From assembly GCF_023278565.1 (NCBI RefSeq), contig NC_064672.1, forward strand, positions 3,162,001-3,226,000: a stretch of 64,000 bases of DNA, given 5' to 3'. The notes under the pieces are model-generated. The model was not told the origin of the DNA and searched no databases. It worked only from the letters and a program-made list of their open reading frames with translations. The position numbers and the translations under genes were made by a program. How positions within the stretch are numbered: position 1 is the stretch's first letter; each line of letters opens with the position of its first letter. Source of the stretch: Colletotrichum lupini. Taxonomy: Eukaryota; Ascomycota; Sordariomycetes; Glomerellales; Glomerellaceae. Below, in pieces: positions 24,801 through 33,775 of the stretch.

Positions 24801-27800
24801 TGATGAAGTCCTCGACGCATTGAAAGCCGGGCTGGACAATGTCCGCTCAGAAATCGATGGTCTCCGAGAACTGCAAGGCCAGAACGACAAAGCATTGACG
24901 ACCATGCATGACGGCGCTGTTGTGCCAGTCCCAGCCGATGCCCTCAAGCAGGATGACATCAAAAACCTTGAGGTTCTCATCACTCAGCTCCGGATCAAGA
25001 TCGAGGCCATGGAACCCGCGAACGCCGATCCTGTCGCCAAAGATGATCTCACTCGTATGGAGGACATGCTTCGTTCTCTCCAGGAATCTGCATCCAAGGA
25101 CGACATGCTCCGTCTCGAGGACATGCTTCGACTCGTACAAGAGTCGGTCTCCAAGGACGAGACTTCCCGGATCGAAGAAGTCCTGCTTAACGCCCAGAGC
25201 TCAGTCACCAAGGAGGATATAACCCGTCTGGAAGAGGCGATTCTGCCCATCCAGGAGTGGGTCAAGTCCAAGGAAAGCCCTGTCAGCACCGATGCTTCAA
25301 CAAAGGAGGACGTCCAAGCGATTGAAACCATCCTTCGTAATACTAAGGGTCGGCTGGACGACCTCATTGACAACGAGCAAGCCGTGCGAAAGGAACATCT
25401 AGACAGCTTGGAGAACACCATACTGGAAACCAGGGAAGCCATCAATCTCATCACTACGCAGCTGGATACTCTCCCGAAGAAGGATGACGTGACATCCGTT
25501 GAAGCATTGGTAACACAGGTTGCTGCAGGCTTTGAAGAAATGAAAGAGAGCGCTGCCAAGCAATTGGAGGATCCCGAGCGAGTCACCAAGACTGATGTCG
25601 AGGCTGTGGAAGCTGCTTGTCACGATATCAAGGACGTGTTCGATCAACTGCTCAAGACTGAGATCGCCACCCTCGTCACCAAGGAGGACCTGAAAAAGAC
25701 AGAGACAACCTTGGAGGAGCTCAAAGGCCCCCTCGAGGCGTTGGTGGTCCTGGAGGGGCTCAAGGAAGGACTGCAAGAGGGTATGAAAGCCCCATTGGAT
25801 GAGTTGAAGACGGAGCTCAAGACGGAGATCACGACCCCCATCGAGGAGCTCAAGGCTCCACTCGAAGAGCTCAAGACACGACTTGACTCCCTGGTCGAGT
25901 CGCACGACAAGGGAAGCGAGGAGCGCCAAGCCGAGATCGTTGGCGTTAGCGAACGTGTGACTGAAGTCAAGACCTTCCTCGAGGAGTTCCAGGGTTTGGT
26001 CAAGGGTAAACTCGAAGAGGGTGCCACTGGAGTCGAGAGCCTCTCAAAGTTGCTCGAGGGTGTGTCGACAGCAGTGGAGAACAACGCTTCCGTCAACCAA
26101 GACCTGAAGGACCTCTCCGATACGATGAAGCTAGAGTTTGAGGAGTCCAAGGCCGCCGTAGTCGGTGCTAAGCTGGAGTCAGACGAGAAGTTCCAGCAGA
26201 CTACTGATGCCTTGAGCGCCAAGATTGAGGAGAAGGTCACGGAGTTGATGACCAAGTACGACGAGTTTCACGTTGCCCTTGACGATCGCGCCAAAGCTGG
26301 GGAGGCAAGAGATGCCAGCACCGAAGAGGCAGTCCTGGGTACCAAGGCTGTTGCGGAAGAGCTCAAGTCTCTCGTGGACACACTTGGTGCTGCTGTTACC
26401 GACTCGATGGAGAAGATGGAGGAGGCGTCCAAGACCGTATTCACCAGAGTTGAGGATCTCATGACCAAGTCTGAGGAGAACCACACAGATGGGAAGGCCG
26501 ATCACCAGCAAACTCGGGATCACCTGAAGCAAGCTGTCGACGCCGTCGAAATCATTCAGGGACAGCTTGTTGAATCTCAACCTCAGATCTTGGAATCGAT
26601 CAAAGATGTCTTGCTTATCGTTGGCCAACATTACGATTACGCCAAGACGTCAACGAATGATATTCAGAAGACAATTGAGGATGCCAAGCCAGTCGAGCTC
26701 GCTCTGCCACCAATCCCAGACAAGTATGACGACACTGTCGTTCTGGAGAAGCTTACCAAATTGATCGAGCATTCCGAGGTTCCAGTCGAAAAGTACGATG
26801 ATGCAGGTGTTCATGAAAAGCTTGACAAGCTCGTTGAACATGCTTCTGTTCCTGCTGAGAAGTACGATGACGCGCCAGTACACGAGAAGCTTGACAAGAT
26901 CGTGGAGCATGTTTCCACTCCGGCAGAGAAATACGACGACACGCCCGTTCATGAGAAGCTCGACAAGCTTGTAGAGCACTCTCAAGTACCAGTCGAAAAG
27001 TACGATGATGCGCCGGTCCACGAGAAACTTGACAAGCTCGTTGAACAGCAGCTGTTGATCCCGACCGAGAAGTACGACGACGCGCCGGTCCATGAGAAAC
27101 TTGACAAACTCGTGGAGCACTCTCAGATACCTGTGGAGAAGTATGACGACGCGCCCGTTCACGAGAAACTCGACATGCTTGTGGAGCACTCTCAGGTGCC
27201 TGTTGAGAAGTACGATGACGCGCCGGTGCATGAGAAGCTTGACAAGCTCTCTGAACAGCAGCTGTTGATCCCGACCGAGAAGTACGACGACACAGTGGTC
27301 CAGGAAAAGCTGGACAGGATCGCTGAGTACCAGTCTCTGCTTCCGACCGAGAAGTACGACGATGCGGCAGTTCAAGAGAAGCTCGACATGCTTGCCTGTG
27401 GACAGTCATTGATCCCTACGGAGAAGTACGACGATACGCCAGTGCACGAGAAGCTGGACAAGCTTGCTGAACAGCAATTGTTGATCCCAACCGAGAAGTA
27501 CGATGACACAATAATTCGGGAACAGCTCGGAGTTCTGGCTGAACAGCAGCTGCTGATTCCGACTGAGAAGTACGACGACGCAGCCCTGCAAGACAAGCTG
27601 GACAAGCTTGCCGAGCAGCAGGCATTGATCCCCACTGACAAGTACGACGATGTCGCCGTTCACGTCAAGCTGGACGAGCTCGTTGATCATAGTCATGCTG
27701 CTGAGAAGGCGTTTGGTCAGCTCGACACTCTTGAAAAGGTCCATCAGCAAGTAATCCAAACAGCCACGGACATCTCGCTCTTCCTTGCAAGCCAGACCAA

Positions 27801-28803
27801 GAAGATCAAAGAGGAGGAAGACGACAGAGAGCAGTTTCTCCAGGAAGTGAACATTGATCTCGAGCGCAAGCTTGCTCTCAAGGAGCAGATCGAAGCTAGT
27901 CTGCTGGATCTGAAGCAAGAGGAAGAGAGACTCAGGGCTTCTGTTCTCGGGCTTCGGACGGAGCAAGAAAGTCTCATCCGGCAAAAGACAAGATTGACGG
28001 GCGATGTCTCGTCTCTCGAGACTGCACTGCATATCCGTCGGGACGAGCTTCACGACATGGAATCTCGTGCCGAGGGTTTGGAGCGCCGCATTCTAGAAGG
28101 GGTTATGGACCATTCCCGCGTACTGCTGATGTCAAAGGCAACCAAAGGGCGCGACGCTATGAGCCGTAAGCGTGTCCGGGACCAGAAGCCGGGTCAGGAG
28201 AATGAAGTCCCCGAGAAGCCTGCGTCTCCTGCTGTGAACTTGGCCCTTTCCGCGAAACGAAACCTGAAGCCTCCGTCGCAAGCAGGCGCTGCTCGCCGTA
28301 TCTTATCCCTGAGCCAGATCACGAACAACGTGCCAACCGGTGGAGTTCAGCGCAGCCAGAGCGTCAGGACTGCCGGTGCTCGTGGTCATCGCAAGTCCAG
28401 TTGGGCTGGAGGCTTCTCGAAGGGCTACGGAGATCTCGACAAGGAGAATATTTCTTTGAAGGAGACGGAGGAGGAGAACATGCCTAGTTCCACGCCTGTT
28501 ATGCACGAAGAACCAGCTGGGGCCGATGATCCCAGTGATACCGAGACGTTGCGTCGCAGTAGTCATGGCAGTCGTATGAGCCGTGGTAGCCGCGGTACAA
28601 CGGTCGTGACAGAGAGTACCGAAAACTACACCGGCGACGGCGATTATTCGGACTATTACGACGACAACCACAGCGATTTGCAGAGTGACCTCCAAAGCGA
28701 GTGGACTGAGAGTGTCGTGAGCTCAAACGTCAGTTCTAATGTTAGTTCAGACCTCGGCTCCGACCTCAGTCAAGAAACTCTGAACAACGAAGTCGCGGCC
28801 TAG
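21826..28803 (+). CDS. Giant coiled-coil repeat protein (2294 aa)
   Basis: Exons 21826-21923 and 22017-28803 join in phase across a 93-nt intron with a GTAAGT donor. The ATG lies in the good context GAACAATGG. I do not recognise a catalytic domain, Walker motif or membrane segment. The protein opens with a basic, Ser/Pro-rich region including three RRDSFAD units (about 22381-22450). A long run of amphipathic REEILEAVREGL-like units follows (about 23.6-24.9 kb), then KDDMLRLEDMLR-like units (25.0-25.3 kb), generic Glu/Lys/Leu coiled coil, a 14-unit KYDD array (26.7-27.7 kb), a C-terminal coiled coil (about 27.8-28.1 kb), a basic linker, and an acidic Ser/Asp-rich tail. Similar fungal proteins are often labelled chromosome-segregation-ATPase-like or involucrin-repeat because of composition only. 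A structural or tethering role is inference. Confidence 0.85.
22381..22450 (+). repeat. Three tandem RRDSFAD-coding units
   Basis: Three 24-nt units encode RRDSFADT, RRDSFADS and RRDSFADL near the N-terminus of the giant coiled-coil protein. RRDSF fits a basophilic kinase (PKA-like R-R-x-S) target, with the serine preceded by two arginines. Phosphorylation is inference. Confidence 0.75.
23640..24880 (+). repeat. Array of degenerate amphipathic-helix repeats, about a dozen copies
   Basis: The encoded protein repeats a motif of the form (R/N)-(E/D)-(E/D)-(I/V)-L-(E/D)-A-V-(R/K)-(E/D)-G-L every 30-45 residues. Examples are NREDVIEAVRDAW, GREEILEYLKEGL, SREEVFQAVVEGL, SRDEILEAVRECL, TREDMLHAVKEGL, QKEIIEAVRDGI and NDEVLDALKAGL. 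The DNA is much more diverged than in the KYDD array, so this array is older. Confidence 0.7.
26712..27706 (+). repeat. 14-unit KYDD tandem repeat, 69-72 nt per unit
   Basis: Fourteen in-frame units of 23 or 24 residues each contain (E/D)KYDD followed by VHEKLDKL and either a HSQV-type (23 aa) or QQLLI-type (24 aa) ending. The array resembles a coding minisatellite. A 40-nt identical segment at 27042-27081 and 27252-27291, 210 nt apart (three units), points to recent duplication or conversion of a three-unit block. The copy number may differ between strains. Confidence 0.9.
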
Positions 28804-29242
28804 GACAACGAAATTGGTGTCTTTGGGAAGTTGTTTTTTCATATGGACATATTGACGAGTATTGAATAACGCATGAGCCTGCTGGGTCGACGTCACCTGG
28901 GATGAACGGTAGTTTGTATCAAAATGGAGTTATTGGGTTTCCTTTCTCTTTTGTCTGAAATTGGTAGTGCTGGTATGAGTCCAGTTGATGTTTAGTATTG
29001 TAGGTAGTGTGTTGGACGTAGTAAAGTACAGAATTATCACCTCCCTACGACTCTGCCACATGATGAACATGCTTTTGATGGTCTACCCTGCCATGCCTCC
29101 TCGACTTTGGTTTTTTTCGAGACGCGCTAGATGCACGTGGCAATGCTCATGTGCAGAAGTGCGAATATAAGTGTTGTTACAAAAGACACGATGTTCGTGT
29201 CCTCAGTCCAAGTCAGGTAGGACTGTGTAAAGTATCCATGTG
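28804..29242. other. Convergent 3' flanks
   Basis: This 439 nt lies between the stop codons of the giant coiled-coil gene (+) and the seryl-tRNA synthetase gene (-). I see no gene, so it presumably contains both 3' UTRs, which may overlap. Confidence 0.6.
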
Positions 29243-30808
29243 CTATGAGATAGTCTTCCGAACAATCTTTTCCTTTCCTTCCATCCACGGCTGCAGGCAA
29301 GCCGGAATGGAGACGGACATTTCCTGCTCGTTCCATCCGGCCTCCAGGAGCGCAGCCAGCACTCTCGGGACGGCGAGAGCCGTGCCGTTGACGGTCCAGG
29401 GGAAGGTGAGCTTGCCGTCAATCTTTGCTCGCGTGGCGAGCCTGCGCGTCTGGTAGTCGGTGCAGATGCTGGCGGACGTGACCTCGCCCCAGCCATCGTT
29501 CTGCTCCTGGCGAGACGGGAAGAAGGCCTCAATGTCGCACTTGCGTACGGCGGAGGCGCCGAGGTCGGCGGTCGGCATCTCGAGGACGCGGCAGTGCAAG
29601 CCCAGGGACCCGAGGATCTCGGTCTGGATGTCGAGCATCTCCTCAAAGACGTCGACCGTCTCGTCGGCGTCGGGCGCGGTCCAGGCGAACATTTCGACCT
29701 TGGTAAACTCGTGGACGCGGTAGAGGCCCTTTGTGCTCGCGCCGCGCGCGCCGGCCTCGGCGCGGTAGCACCGGGAGACGGCAACGCGTTTCGCGGGCAG
29801 CTCCGTGGCGTCGAGGGTAGTCTCGGCCTTCATGCCGGCCAGCGGGATCTCTGACGTGCCGGCGAGGGAGAGCTCTGGCTTGCCGCGCTCGGCGTCGGCG
29901 GCGGACTGCGCGAGGCTGTAGATCTGCTGCTCGCCGTTTTGGTCGCGCGGCTGGAAGCCGCAGGCGGCGGCAACGTGGCTGTAGACGACGCTGGGCGGTG
30001 CGACCTGGCGCCAGCCGTGCCGCGTGGCGACGGCGAGGGCGTACTGCACGAGGGCCTGCTCCAGCTGCGCGGCCTCGTCGAGGAGGTAGTACCAGCCCCA
30101 GCCCGAGACGGTGCCCGCGCCGGCGAAGTCGAGGAGGCCCAGCTCCGAGCCGATGTGGACGTGGGACCGCCACACCTTGTCCGAGGCGCTGGGCGTCTCG
30201 TGGGGGTGCTCGTTGATGTAACTCAAAAGCCGCGGCTCGTCGCCGACGGGGGTGACGTCGCTGGTGAGGTTGGGGATGGCGAGGGCGAGCCCTTCCATCT
30301 CCTCGACGAGCTTGGCCTCGTCCTGCTCCACGGCCGCGAGCTTCTGCTTGAGCACGCGGGCCTCGTCCAGCAGCTCGTCGCGGGTCTTGCTCCGGATCTC
30401 GTTAAATTCGGCATTGTCGTCGCCGCTGGTGGACGCCGGGTTGGCGATCTGGCGGCGCAACAAGTTAGACCTCTCGCGAACGGCGCGGCTGTCCTTTTGC
30501 AGGGCCTGCCAGTGCGCAAAAATTTCGTTGATGCGGGCGGGGCTCTTGCTCTGTTGGACGTAGTTGCGCTCGAGACAATTTTGCTCGTGTAGTTCCGGGT
30601 TTTCCCTGATATGTCTGATGTCGATGATGGGTTTTGGCGCGGTCGAGGGCCGCTTGACGTCTGCAAAGGCACGGCGATGTTGGAGTGAGTGTGAGGCCAA
30701 ACAATTCACTCTGCTAATGATGCGCGGCGTGGGTGGTGAGGTGTGTAGGAGGCGCCTCCTTGCTGCCCCTAGTGAACTGCGCAAGAGACTTGTCGGATCT
30801 CTCCCCAT
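29243..30808 (-). CDS. Seryl-tRNA synthetase, mitochondrial type
   Basis: A single uninterrupted frame of 521 residues. It charges tRNA-Ser with serine using ATP. The first 50 residues are rich in Arg and Ser with almost no acids (LLRSSLGAARRRLLHTSPP), a good mitochondrial presequence. The N-terminal tRNA-binding helical hairpin covers about residues 60-185. The class II core is complete: the serine-binding TSEIPLAGM near residue 310, motif 2 (RCYRAEAGARG, then VHEFTKVEMF) around 340-370, and motif 3 (NGTALAVPRVLAALLE) near 480. Family logic makes this the organellar enzyme (yeast Dia4 type), with a separate cytosolic enzyme expected elsewhere. The gene is clearly more GC-rich, especially at third positions, than its neighbours, which creates long antisense shadow frames. 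Confidence 0.95.
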   Translation of the reverse strand: MGRDPTSLLRSSLGAARRRLLHTSPPTPRIISRVNCLASHSLQHRRAFADVKRPSTAPKPIIDIRHIRENPELHEQNCLERNYVQQSKSPARINEIFAHWQALQKDSRAVRERSNLLRRQIANPASTSGDDNAEFNEIRSKTRDELLDEARVLKQKLAAVEQDEAKLVEEMEGLALAIPNLTSDVTPVGDEPRLLSYINEHPHETPSASDKVWRSHVHIGSELGLLDFAGAGTVSGWGWYYLLDEAAQLEQALVQYALAVATRHGWRQVAPPSVVYSHVAAACGFQPRDQNGEQQIYSLAQSAADAERGKPELSLAGTSEIPLAGMKAETTLDATELPAKRVAVSRCYRAEAGARGASTKGLYRVHEFTKVEMFAWTAPDADETVDVFEEMLDIQTEILGSLGLHCRVLEMPTADLGASAVRKCDIEAFFPSRQEQNDGWGEVTSASICTDYQTRRLATRAKIDGKLTFPWTVNGTALAVPRVLAALLEAGWNEQEMSVSIPACLQPWMEGKEKIVRKTIS

Positions 30809-31148
30809 TTTGAAGTCTGGTAACTGAGAGGTTGGAATTCAATGTATCCCTCTCAATGAGTATTCTGAGGGAGTGCGATGATCTGATACGAAGGCGGCGT
30901 GATAACTGTATGAACCGGTTACAAGCATAATAGCAGGGGTTTCGCTGGGCCGTTCACCCAATTAAGTGCATCTTCAGCTTCACAACTGGCTACAGTCGCG
31001 CTCACTCCAATGAAAAGACGAGCGTTGGACAGAGTATGATTATATAGTTTGATCGTACATTCTTTTCTTCATATTTCGAAGGCCAGCAGGTCTCCGGGGT
31101 ATCAATGCATTTTCACATGTCGGTAGGCAAATCTCTGCACCCGCCTCG
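30809..31148. other. Intergenic, SerRS promoter and Arp10-like 3' flank
   Basis: This 340 nt lies between two minus-strand genes. No gene or clear motif is seen. Confidence 0.6.
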
Positions 31149-32952
31149 CTATAAAGTTCCCCATGCCCCCAACGTCCAGTTCGATTGACCTCCAGCTCCT
31201 CGCATCAGTCCACCGGGTCCCATGCTTTGCCGCTGCTGAGCCTTGACGTCAACTTCACTCGGCCGTGAAGCCCCGTTGACTCCTTGTTGCAGCCACAGCT
31301 CGCGGTCAATATTAGCCATCGCCATAACTTTGAGCTGGCATGCCAAGCTGGCTCCTCCCCACGGCCCGAGAGAACCCAGAGGTCGAAGGGTGCCTTGAAT
31401 TTTAGGATGGTGGCTATCTCGCTTCCTCAAGGAGTCCTCAATGACATCCGCTGCGCTTCGAGGCTCATCTTCGCCCGTAACTCTACGTTCTTCCGTCTCC
31501 CTTGCGGGCGGCTCAATCTCTGTAGGACCTTCGGTTGCACGTCGGCTGCCTCTCTTCAGCAACGCATTGTTCTCGTACTGCTTTGGTGCACGCCCCTGAA
31601 CGGGGTCCCAACCACGCTCGTGGACGAGTTTCGACAGCTCGTCGAATATCCTCCGCTTCAAGCCTATGACTCTAGAACAGCCGCCAATGAATACAATGCG
31701 CGACATGCACACTGCTCGAGCATCAATCGGAAGCTGGACTAGGTGTTGGTAAATAAGGTGATGAATAGGGAGCTCGTCATCATCGAAGCTACTACGTGAG
31801 TAGTGTGGCGCAAAGTAGGTGTTTTCGCACGGCTCGGACAGTTGTTGGAATGGTAAAGTCAGGTTCTCCGCTGGTTCCACGGAATGGATCAAAACCTCGA
31901 CATTGCTGTCAGACCGCTCTTCTTCGATGGGAGAAGTTGGCGAGGATTCGTCCTGCTCCTCGACCGTAGGCAATGCCTCTCCTCCAGGTTGCTGTTGCTC
32001 CGGCCGCCTGATACTTGGGAGATCGCCACGCTTGACTTGGCGACACCAGACAAGGCGACAGGCGACTTCTTCGCACTCCACAAAACTCAGAGAGTGCCGC
32101 CCTTGTTCCCTTTCCCGACGGGTCTTCTGCGAGTGCGCTGATGAAGTCGATAGTGCATCTTGCAACATATTGTGTGTCTCGTTGACCAGCATCTTGCCTG
32201 CGCGGGTAGTTCTTGTGGTGCGGATCTCGCGGTATTCGTAGACGCTCGTCACACTGGTCTCAGCCCAGCCAAGATCCACGACCAGTGCTGACCGAGTGCC
32301 AGCTCCCACAACCGACGTGACTGCAGATGACATCAAAGATACAATCGGTGCCTGAAAGCGGTGGAAAAAAACATCGAGGATGGTTGACAGTAATGGCAGA
32401 GGTATCGACGAGGACAGGACAAGAGAGGTTCTTCGCGGCCTTGAATCGATAAGAAGGAACCTGGACGACAAACATTAGTGATGCTGTAATAGACTCCTAG
32501 GCGGCGGGGATGCGTCACTTGTTCAAAGCTTCCCGAACAGCTCGGTCTATTTTATCCTCAACAAGCCCCAAGTCAACGGTCCGCACATCATATTGCCATA
32601 GCTCATGGTCGTCTCCCCAAGTCTTGCCCGTTGGACGACGATGCCAATCATCCTTGTGATCTGGGTCCCACGTGCGGAAGTCGCCTACGCGGCGTAGTTG
32701 TTCAGGACCTAGGGATAGCACGGCCTTCGGTGCTGGCTCTCCGGCGAACCCGAGTTTAATGAAGCGAGAGCCCAGCTCTATGACGATGATGTCTTCCTCG
32801 GCGCGTAGACTGGACGGGGAGCCAAATGTTGAAGAGATAATGCGAGAAGGGGTGTGTGGACTTGCAGGGCCGCCGCTGATGCCAGAACCCGTCTCGGTTC
32901 GGATGTTGGCAATGGATCGGTGGGCGAGGCTCGGTGCTGCGGAGGATGACAT
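31149..32952 (-). CDS. Arp10/Arp11-like actin-related protein (dynactin pointed-end type)
   Basis: Two exons, 32519-32952 and 31149-32460, joined in phase through a 58-nt intron, give 581 residues. The intron has a weak GTGACG donor but a good CACTAAT branch site and a GTCCAG acceptor. Actin-fold signatures are present: phosphate-1 strand VIELGSRFIKLGFAGEPAP, phosphate-2 ALVVDLGWAETSVTSVYEYR, adenine loop RIVFIGGCSRVIGLKRRI, and the C-terminal LGSLGPWGGASLACQL with IDRELWL. Divergence from actin and an inserted disordered stretch (about residues 265-360) fit Arp10/Arp11 (Neurospora ro-7 type), a subunit of the dynactin pointed-end complex that supports dynein transport. Membership is inferred from family resemblance. 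An in-frame ATG 66 nt upstream (33018) would add 22 residues; I prefer MSSSAAPS. Confidence 0.8.
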
Positions 32953-33775
32953 CTTGTAGGAAGTAGTAGAGAGACGAGATATTCGTGGTGTTGAGAGCGT
33001 TGCGCCCCGGTTTAGCAAGCCATGCCCCGCGTGTTCGGTTGTCAGAGGTTGCCCGTTGTGAAGTTGTAAACGCCTGCAACGGAAAGCACGCCGGGTCGTT
33101 TGCTAGCAATCTGGTATGTCTTCTGGTGTTGTTTGCGCCCGATTGAGGAATTGGTGACAGTCCAAGTGTAATTGTCAAGAGAGCCCGTGAGACTGGAGGT
33201 TTGAGGTAGAGCTTGTCGATTAGGCCTCTGAGGTAAGGTACCTGTGGCCGAAAACGGGTCAATCACTGTGGAGCACTGTTGCTGGCGCTTTACTCCGAAA
33301 TAAAGTGGAGAACCGTCGCTACATACATGTAAGGTCGTGCAGATGTCATTGAGGTGGGTGGCACCGTCCGTAGTCCCGGTAACCATCTCTTTCTGTGGTG
33401 AGCCAACTACCAACCTTCAATCAACATCTCTCACGCTGAAAGGCACCTATCTCTCGCCAGACAGACGGAGCATTGAGAAAATCATTGGATACGACTTGTG
33501 TATGAGTTATTGAGCATAATGATTCGCGCATAGCAAATCTTTGGGAGGCTCGTTGCACTTCAATTTTGAACTCTTTCATTTCGAGCACAACGTTGTTCTT
33601 TTTGGCTGTCCGAATCATCGACGCATCAACGACTTCATGCATTTCGCCCCCCAATATCCCTCCGCCCCTTTGGATGGAATTCTGCATCTACACTCAACCC
33701 GCAGATCTAATCTTTCTTCCCTGCATTAGTTTCTTGCCTTGGTATTCTTGAGATCAGAGCCATTGGAGAATTGCA
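32953..33775. other. Divergent promoter region between the Arp10-like gene and GEN1
   Basis: This 0.8 kb holds both promoters. Two adjacent minus-strand frames, 33421-33687 (88 codons) and 33042-33413 (123 codons), do not join by an obvious intron and match nothing I recognise, so I leave them uncalled. A GGTACCT-type word lies near 33238. Confidence 0.55.

Noticed and set aside
26650..27375. 241-codon minus-strand frame with regular repeats
   Set aside because: Antisense shadow of the KYDD array. The repeats mirror the coding repeats of the giant protein.
26712..27706. CRISPR-like regular repeat spacing
   Set aside because: The units are in-frame protein repeats of 69-72 nt in a eukaryotic gene, with no conserved repeat separated by unique spacers.
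29939..30592. 217-codon open frame on the plus strand
   Set aside because: Antisense shadow of the seryl-tRNA synthetase gene. Its Val/Leu/Gly/Ala-rich composition follows from high GC3 of the real gene on the other strand.
33042..33687. Two adjacent minus-strand frames between the Arp10-like gene and GEN1
   Set aside because: They do not join by a consensus intron and lie in the divergent promoter region. Neither resembles a known protein.
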